A DNA stretch of 64,000 nt from Bacteroides oleiciplenus YIT 12058 (GTDB lineage Bacteria > Bacteroidota > Bacteroidia > Bacteroidales > Bacteroidaceae). Location of the stretch: NCBI RefSeq assembly GCF_000315485.1, contig NZ_JH992945.1, positions 124,001 to 188,000 of the forward strand. The letters are read 5' to 3'. Position numbers and translations under genes: made by a program. Under the pieces are notes generated by a model. That model was given only the letters and a program-made list of their open reading frames with translations, did no database searches and was not told the DNA's origin. Shown here piece by piece: positions 58,995 through 64,000 of the stretch (positions within the stretch are counted from its first letter, which is position 1; every line of letters starts with the position of its first letter).

Positions 58995-60734
58995 ATGGCA
59001 GATATTAAAAGCGAAGAAGTAGGTGAAAAAAAGAGCCTCAACTTCATAGAACAAATTGTTGAGAAAGATTTGAAAGAGGGTAAGAACGGTGGCAAAGTGC
59101 AAACACGTTTCCCGCCGGAGCCCAACGGATACCTCCACATCGGACATGCCAAGGCTATTTGCCTTGATTTTGGCATTGCGGCCGACCATAATGGCATCTG
59201 TAATCTGCGGTTCGACGATACCAATCCGACCAAAGAAGATGTGGAATACGTAGAGGCTATCAAAGAAGATATCCAATGGCTAGGTTACCAGTGGGGGAAT
59301 GAATACTACGCATCCGATTACTTCCAGCAATTATGGGATTTCGCCATCCGCCTCATCGAAGAAGGTAAAGCATATATCGACGAGCAGACCTCCGAACAAA
59401 TAGCGCAGCAGAAAGGTACTCCTACCCAGCCGGGTGTAGAAAGCCCCTACCGCAACCGCCCGATAGCAGAAAGCCTCGACCTGTTCAAGAAAATGAATAC
59501 AGGCGAGATCGCAGAAGGTGCTATGGTGCTCCGTGCCAAGATTGACATGGCGAACCCGAACATGCACTTCCGCGACCCCATCATCTATCGTGTAGTGAAC
59601 CATCCGCATCACCGTACAGGTACAACGTGGAAAGCCTACCCGATGTATGACTTCGCCCACGGACAGAGTGATTACTTTGAAGGTGTGACGCACTCTCTCT
59701 GTACGCTGGAGTTCGTTCCTCACCGTCCACTCTACGACCTTTTTGTAGACTGGGTGAAAGAAGGTCAGGATTTGGATGATAACCGCCCTCATCAGTACGA
59801 GTTCAACAAGCTGAACCTCAGCTATACGCTGATGAGCAAGCGTAACTTGCTGATTTTGGTAAAAGAGAAGCTGGTGAACGGATGGGATGATCCCCGTATG
59901 CCGACCATTTGTGGTTTCCGCCGCCGCGGATACTCTCCTGAGTCCATTCATAAGTTTATTGATAAAATCGGATATACAACGTACGATGCGCTCAATGAGT
60001 TCGCCTTGCTGGAAAGCGCCTTACGCGAAGACCTCAATACGCGTGCCACCCGCATATCAGCCGTAATAAATCCGGTGAAGCTGGTGATTACCAACTATCC
60101 CGAGGGACAGGTGGAAGAACTGGAAGCCATAAACAACCCGGAGAAGCCGGAAGAAGGCAGCCACTTCATCGAGTTCAGCCGCGAGCTGTGGATGGAGCGT
60201 GAAGACTTCATGGAAGATGCGCCGAAGAAATATTTCCGCATGACTCCGGGACAAGAGGTGCGCCTGAAGAACGCTTACATTGTGAAATGCATCGGATGCA
60301 AAAAGAACGAAGCCGGAGAAGTGGTGGAAGTGTATTGCGAATATGACGCAAACACCAAGAGTGGCATGCCCGAAGCTAACCGCAAGGTGAAAGGTACGCT
60401 TCACTGGGTAAGTTGTGACCATTGCCTCGAAGCTGAGGTACGCCTTTACGACCGCCTGTGGAAAGTGGAGAATCCGCGCGACGAACTTGCTGCCATTCGC
60501 GAAGCCAAGAATTGTGATGCTCTGGAAGCAATGAAAGACATCATCAATCCGGACTCGCTGAATATATTGCCTCATTGCTACATCGAGAAGTATGCCGCCG
60601 GCATGAAACCGCTTACTTACTTGCAGTTCCAGCGCATCGGTTACTTCAATGTAGACCCGGATTCCACACCGGAGAAGATGGTATTCAACCGCACTGTAGG
60701 ACTGAAAGATACCTGGGGCAAGATTAATAAATAA
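58995..60734 (+). CDS. glnS: Glutaminyl-tRNA synthetase
   Basis: 579 residues. The class I HIGH motif is in FPPEPNGYLHIGHAKAI, and the KMSKS equivalent is in SYTLMSKRNLL. GlnRS marks include YDFAHGQSDYFEGVTHSLCTLEF and TICGFRRRGYSPESI. The C-terminal anticodon-binding barrels follow (VRLKNAYIVKCIGCKKNEAGEVVEVYCEYD). It charges tRNA-Gln directly, so this organism need not rely on the Glu-tRNA amidation route. Followed 29 bases later by a TPR gene in the same direction. Confidence 0.97.
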   Translation: MADIKSEEVGEKKSLNFIEQIVEKDLKEGKNGGKVQTRFPPEPNGYLHIGHAKAICLDFGIAADHNGICNLRFDDTNPTKEDVEYVEAIKEDIQWLGYQWGNEYYASDYFQQLWDFAIRLIEEGKAYIDEQTSEQIAQQKGTPTQPGVESPYRNRPIAESLDLFKKMNTGEIAEGAMVLRAKIDMANPNMHFRDPIIYRVVNHPHHRTGTTWKAYPMYDFAHGQSDYFEGVTHSLCTLEFVPHRPLYDLFVDWVKEGQDLDDNRPHQYEFNKLNLSYTLMSKRNLLILVKEKLVNGWDDPRMPTICGFRRRGYSPESIHKFIDKIGYTTYDALNEFALLESALREDLNTRATRISAVINPVKLVITNYPEGQVEELEAINNPEKPEEGSHFIEFSRELWMEREDFMEDAPKKYFRMTPGQEVRLKNAYIVKCIGCKKNEAGEVVEVYCEYDANTKSGMPEANRKVKGTLHWVSCDHCLEAEVRLYDRLWKVENPRDELAAIREAKNCDALEAMKDIINPDSLNILPHCYIEKYAAGMKPLTYLQFQRIGYFNVDPDSTPEKMVFNRTVGLKDTWGKINK

Positions 60735-60763
60735 AGTAAGGATTATAAGGAGTAGACTATTAA

Positions 60764-62188
60764 ATGAGTAATAAGAACCTGCTGTCCGGCAGAGATAAAG
60801 AATTGCATGAACTTGCCGAGCAATATGAAGTGGCAATGTCTGAGAATAAACCGTTTTATCAGGACGCAGACGACTTGGCCGACCTTGCCGACTGGTATGG
60901 TACAAAAAAGAATTATGACAAGGCTTTTGAGATAGCAGAATATGGATTAAAGCTGCATCCCGACAGCACTGCATTGATAATTGAATATGCTTACTTGCAC
61001 CTGGATAGCGGAAAAAGAGCTAAGGCCCGCGAAATCATCGAGAATCTTCCCGATACTTATTCGCCGGAAGCTAAGGTGGTGCGTGCCCATTTGCTGTTGA
61101 GCGAAGGGAAGTTGGACGATGCCGAGCAATTACTCGACACGATTGAGGATAAAGAAGATTTGGCGAACGTGATCGATGTATCTTATATGTTCCTTGATAT
61201 GGGTTATCCGGACAAAGCTTTGGAATGGCTGGAGCCGGTGAAGAAAGAGTATGCTGAGGAAGAAGCCTATATTGCCGTAGTGGCCGACTGCTATTATGGC
61301 AAAGGTATGACAGAAGAAGCTGCTCCTTTGTATAATCAACTGATAGACCAAAATCCATATTCGGCTCCTTACTGGTTCGGCTTGGCAAGATGCTACTTTG
61401 AAGAACAAAAGTTCGACCAAGCCATTGATGCCTGTGACTATGCACTGGTAAGTGATGACGAATTTACAGATGCCTATGTAATGAAAGGACATTGCTTCTA
61501 TCAATTGGGTAATGAAGATGCAGCATTGGAGCATTACCAGAAAGCTCAACAATTACATGGACTCAACACCGAATTTATCTACAGTTTCATCGGCTTGTGC
61601 AAAGTATCCAAAGGTGAATGGAAAGAAGGTTACGAAAACCTGGAAAAAGCAATTCAGGAGAATGAGGCGGAAGAAACTCCTTCACCTGCCCTGCCAAATT
61701 TATACGCTAATGCAGGACTTTGTCTTTCCAAAATGGGAAAGAAACGTAAAGCGCATCAATATTGCAAGAAAGCTCAAAAACTGGAACCTAAGGATCCGGA
61801 GTCTTACTTGATCGAAGGACGAATCTACGTTGAAGAAGGAAATTACGATAAGGGAATAAGGCAATGGGCGAAAGCATTGAAGTATGCTCCTTACGCTGAT
61901 ACCTGGAATGAGATAGGTATGCACAGTATGGAAATCGGTTATCTGGATTATGCCAAAGTGGCCTTTGAACGTGTCTGCGAGCTGGAACCTGAATTTGACG
62001 GTATCAATGAAAAGTTAACCCTGCTCTACATGACTCTGCATGATAAAGAAAACTTCATAAAGTACAATCAGAAATGTGTTCATCCGTTCGATTTGAAAGA
62101 GTTGAAAAGGATGCAGGCACTTATGGAAAGCGAAGACCGGGAAGAACTGGCAACTTATATGCAAGATATCATAAAAGCATTGCAATGA
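60764..62188 (+). CDS. Tetratricopeptide repeat protein
   Basis: 474 residues made of about ten TPR-like helix pairs (KNYDKAFEIAEYGLKLHPDSTALIIEYAYLHLDSGKRAKA; EEAAPLYNQLIDQNPYSAPYWFGLARCYFEEQKFDQAIDACDYAL; AHQYCKKAQKLEPKDPESYLIEGRIYVEEGNYDKGIRQWAKALKYAP). No signal peptide is present, so it is probably cytoplasmic and a scaffold for protein contacts. It is highly acidic overall. It may share a transcript with glnS. A very strong terminator follows. Confidence 0.88.
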   Translation: MSNKNLLSGRDKELHELAEQYEVAMSENKPFYQDADDLADLADWYGTKKNYDKAFEIAEYGLKLHPDSTALIIEYAYLHLDSGKRAKAREIIENLPDTYSPEAKVVRAHLLLSEGKLDDAEQLLDTIEDKEDLANVIDVSYMFLDMGYPDKALEWLEPVKKEYAEEEAYIAVVADCYYGKGMTEEAAPLYNQLIDQNPYSAPYWFGLARCYFEEQKFDQAIDACDYALVSDDEFTDAYVMKGHCFYQLGNEDAALEHYQKAQQLHGLNTEFIYSFIGLCKVSKGEWKEGYENLEKAIQENEAEETPSPALPNLYANAGLCLSKMGKKRKAHQYCKKAQKLEPKDPESYLIEGRIYVEEGNYDKGIRQWAKALKYAPYADTWNEIGMHSMEIGYLDYAKVAFERVCELEPEFDGINEKLTLLYMTLHDKENFIKYNQKCVHPFDLKELKRMQALMESEDREELATYMQDIIKALQ

Positions 62189-62236
62189 AAAAAGTAAAGG
62201 GTAAAGAAATCGTTTCTTTACCCTTTACTTTTTTAT
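62187..62236 (+). terminator. Terminator of the TPR gene
   Basis: Perfect stem of about 22 bp (AAAAAGTAAAGGGTAAAGAAA with its complement) around a TCG loop, ending in a T tract. The minus-strand reading also ends in T, so it can serve the convergent DUF368 gene. Confidence 0.9.
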
Positions 62237-62251
62237 ATCTTTAGAATATCT

Positions 62252-63160
62252 TTATTTTGCACTGCGCGTAGAAAGCTTTTCCAGAAAATATACCAGGAAG
62301 AAACCTACTATCATCAACACTACAGCTTCAATAATATGCTGATTAGGCAGAATGTTAGCTTCAACCAGTGGCTTCACTACTCCATGACTATCTGTAAAAG
62401 TCTCAATCGTTTCCTTCCAAGGCCACACTTTGTTTAATGAACCCAGCATGAAGCCTGTCAATACCGCCAATGTAATATTGCGGAAATTCTTCAATGCATA
62501 TGAAAGGATACGCGAGAAAGAAGTTATTCCAATAAAAGCACCTACAAAAAACACCAATAAAACAGTTATATTAAGTGTCTTGACAGCTTCCATGATAAAA
62601 AAATACTTGCCCAGCAGCACCAAGATAAAGCTACCCGATATACCCGGAAGAATCATAGCACAAATAGCAATCGCACCACAAAGAAAAATAAAAAATAAAT
62701 TGGAGGGAGTTTCAGCAGGAGTCGCCACTGTAATGTAATAGGCCACCGCTACTCCTATGATAAAGGCCGGAATCGTTTTCTTATTCCACTCCTTTATATC
62801 TTTTCCCACAAACCATGTAGAAGCCAGCACTAATCCGAAGAAGAATGCCCAAACCATGACAGGATGATCCGTGAGCAGCCATGTGATAACCTTAGCCAGC
62901 GAAAATACACTGATACCAATTCCTAACAGAAGGGAAATTAAAAAATTACCGTTAATAGCTTTCCAGAATGCTACCCATTTTCCTGTAAAAAACAACTTCA
63001 AACTGTTTCCGTTAATGCTTTTTATTGAATCTATCAGTTCATCATAAATTCCCACAATAAAAGCAATTGTTCCCCCCGACACTCCGGGAACTACATCGGC
63101 TGCTCCCATTCCCACACCTTTTAGCATGAGTAGGGCGTAGTCTTTTAAACCTCGTTCCAT
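62252..63160 (-). CDS. DUF368 membrane protein (undecaprenyl-phosphate carrier family)
   Basis: 302 residues with about eight membrane helices. The N-terminal GVGMGAADVVPGVSGGTIAFIVGIYDELI and the internal repeat ICAMILPGISGSFILVLLGKYFFI are the paired family signatures. DUF368 proteins have recently been shown in other bacteria to return the lipid carrier undecaprenyl phosphate across the membrane; this role is assumed here. It is a single gene. Confidence 0.9.
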   Translation of the reverse strand: MERGLKDYALLMLKGVGMGAADVVPGVSGGTIAFIVGIYDELIDSIKSINGNSLKLFFTGKWVAFWKAINGNFLISLLLGIGISVFSLAKVITWLLTDHPVMVWAFFFGLVLASTWFVGKDIKEWNKKTIPAFIIGVAVAYYITVATPAETPSNLFFIFLCGAIAICAMILPGISGSFILVLLGKYFFIMEAVKTLNITVLLVFFVGAFIGITSFSRILSYALKNFRNITLAVLTGFMLGSLNKVWPWKETIETFTDSHGVVKPLVEANILPNQHIIEAVVLMIVGFFLVYFLEKLSTRSAK

Positions 63161-63289
63161 CTTTTTCTTTATCTGTTTAACCTATTAATACTTGATTTTC
63201 ACAGTACAAAGTAAAACAAAAAAAGTCAGTTACTCACCATAAATCAATAAAAAACATTGAATTCCAAACAGGCTAACTACCTATATAAA

Positions 63290-63340
63290 AAGCAAACGGT
63301 GTACAATAGTCTCACGACCTTTGTACACCATCATTTTTTA
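63290..63340 (-). terminator. Terminator of tpx
   Basis: Stem GGTGTACAA (63299-63307) with TTGTACACC (63321-63329), about 35 bases past the tpx stop. T-rich sequence follows on the minus strand. Confidence 0.65.
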
Positions 63341-63365
63341 TTGCTTATCTAAAAATCTGAGATTA

Positions 63366-63869
63366 CTATTTCTTCACGGCTTCTATTGCTTTATCATAAT
63401 CCGGTTCCTGAGTGATTTCGGGAACCAACTCAGTATACATCACTTTCCCGTCTTTGCCGATAACAACCACGGCACGCGCCAGTAAACCGCCCAATGGTCC
63501 ATCTGCCATACGCACACCATAACTTTCATCGAAATCCGAGAAGCGGAAATCAGACAAAGGGATTACATTGTCAATTCCCTCCGTTGTGCAAAAACGCGCA
63601 TGGGCAAAAGGCAAGTCTTTGGAAATCGCCAATACCACAGTGTCAGGCAGGCTTGCTGCCAATTTATTGAACTTGCGCACGGACGTTGCACACACGCTGG
63701 TGTCCAGACTCGGGAAGATATTCAATATCACATTCTTTCCTTTCAAGTCTTTCAAAAAGAAAGAAGAAAGGTCAGTCTTTACTAACTCAAAATCAGGAGC
63801 AATTGTCCCTGCTTTTATAAACTCACCGATAATCTTGACCGGCTGTCCTTTAAATTTTGTTGTAGCCAT
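63366..63869 (-). CDS. tpx: Thiol peroxidase (atypical 2-Cys peroxiredoxin)
   Basis: 167 residues, standard Tpx length. The peroxidatic Cys is in NIFPSLDTSVCATSVRKFN and the resolving Cys is in LPFAHARFCTTEGIDNVIPLSDFR. The C-terminal VYTELVPEITQEPDYDKAIEAVKK (from VMYTELVPEIT) is typical. It reduces hydrogen and alkyl peroxides with thioredoxin in the cytoplasm or periplasm; no signal peptide is seen. The 131 bases from its ATG to the window end show no further gene. Confidence 0.96.
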   Translation of the reverse strand: MATTKFKGQPVKIIGEFIKAGTIAPDFELVKTDLSSFFLKDLKGKNVILNIFPSLDTSVCATSVRKFNKLAASLPDTVVLAISKDLPFAHARFCTTEGIDNVIPLSDFRFSDFDESYGVRMADGPLGGLLARAVVVIGKDGKVMYTELVPEITQEPDYDKAIEAVKK

Positions 63870-64000
63870 AGTTTTCTTGTTTTATATGTTTATACAACAA
63901 ACAAACTGTTAGAAAAGTTCGCTCCAAAACTTTTCCTATTATAAATTGTTAGTCTCCTAAACAAAAACCAATAAAAATTATAATTGCATGAAAACTTTAT

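Noticed and set aside
60057..60974. 305-codon open frame opposite glnS and the TPR gene
   Set aside because: Shadow of two well-supported genes; amino-acid pattern not protein-like.

Overview
The window is chromosomal DNA of a gut-type member of the Bacteroidota, most likely Bacteroides or a close relative. The evidence is a type II-C CRISPR locus of the Bacteroides kind (47-nt repeats, Cas9 of about 1,430 residues), a bifunctional fucokinase/GDP-fucose pyrophosphorylase (fkp), the DUF4858, DUF4943 and DUF4783 families, a short primary sigma factor, and promoters built on the Bacteroides -7 element TAnnTTTG. No rRNA or tRNA gene is visible. RNase P RNA is present.

Layout. 1-1.3 kb: tyrosine integrase of a mobile element. 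1.68-8.72 kb: II-C CRISPR locus with ten intact repeats, one truncated end repeat, cas2, cas1, a cas9 split by a single-base frameshift in an A7 run, and a divergent tracrRNA. 9.0-10.5 kb: HU-like regulator with NudC. 10.6-13.3 kb: pyruvoyl histidine decarboxylase, a half-length pyruvoyl arginine decarboxylase-like protein and an amino-acid antiporter. 13.4-21.8 kb: phosphohexomutase, C69 and M23 peptidases, a 56-residue membrane protein, alanine dehydrogenase and an MFS carrier. 22.2-27.3 kb: glutamate-dependent acid resistance (GadB, glutaminase, K+ channel-like protein, GadC). 27.8-34.9 kb: flavin oxidoreductase, an ECF sigma operon with an anti-sigma/beta-barrel fusion, two paralogous membrane proteins, and nadC. 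34.9-41.2 kb: rlmH, fkp, and a MarR regulator with a four-domain sulfur-transfer fusion. 41.4-50.3 kb: C11 protease, primary sigma factor, HtrA, and a murein-peptide salvage operon. 50.4-53.8 kb: rnpB, YihY, nitroreductase, riboflavin synthase. 54.3-58.9 kb: phosphate uptake (pstCAB-phoU opposite pstS). 59-63.9 kb: glnS, a TPR protein, a DUF368 carrier and tpx.

Working together. The two decarboxylase/antiporter loci at 10.6-13.3 and 22.2-27.3 kb look like an acid-stress set: each consumes a cytoplasmic proton and exports an amine or GABA. The decarboxylase genes share an identical 17-nt leader word next to their start codons. The phosphate genes form one regulon, and PstC carries a periplasmic segment resembling PstS.

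Most unusual points: (1) each CRISPR repeat carries a Bacteroides-type promoter (GTTG-N19-TATCTTTG) directed into the next spacer, with the array apparently transcribed toward the presumed leader; (2) cas9 is broken exactly at an in-phase A_AAA_AAA slippery heptamer where a -1 slip restores full length; (3) a 75-residue protein holds only the front of a pyruvoyl arginine decarboxylase, with its Thr52-Ser53 cleavage pair, between HdcA and an antiporter; (4) PstC contains a PstS-like segment; (5) many intergenic spaces hold long imperfect palindromes of one architecture built from unrelated short words, and one AT-rich family also sits inside rnpB. All calls come from reading the sequence; no database search was run.
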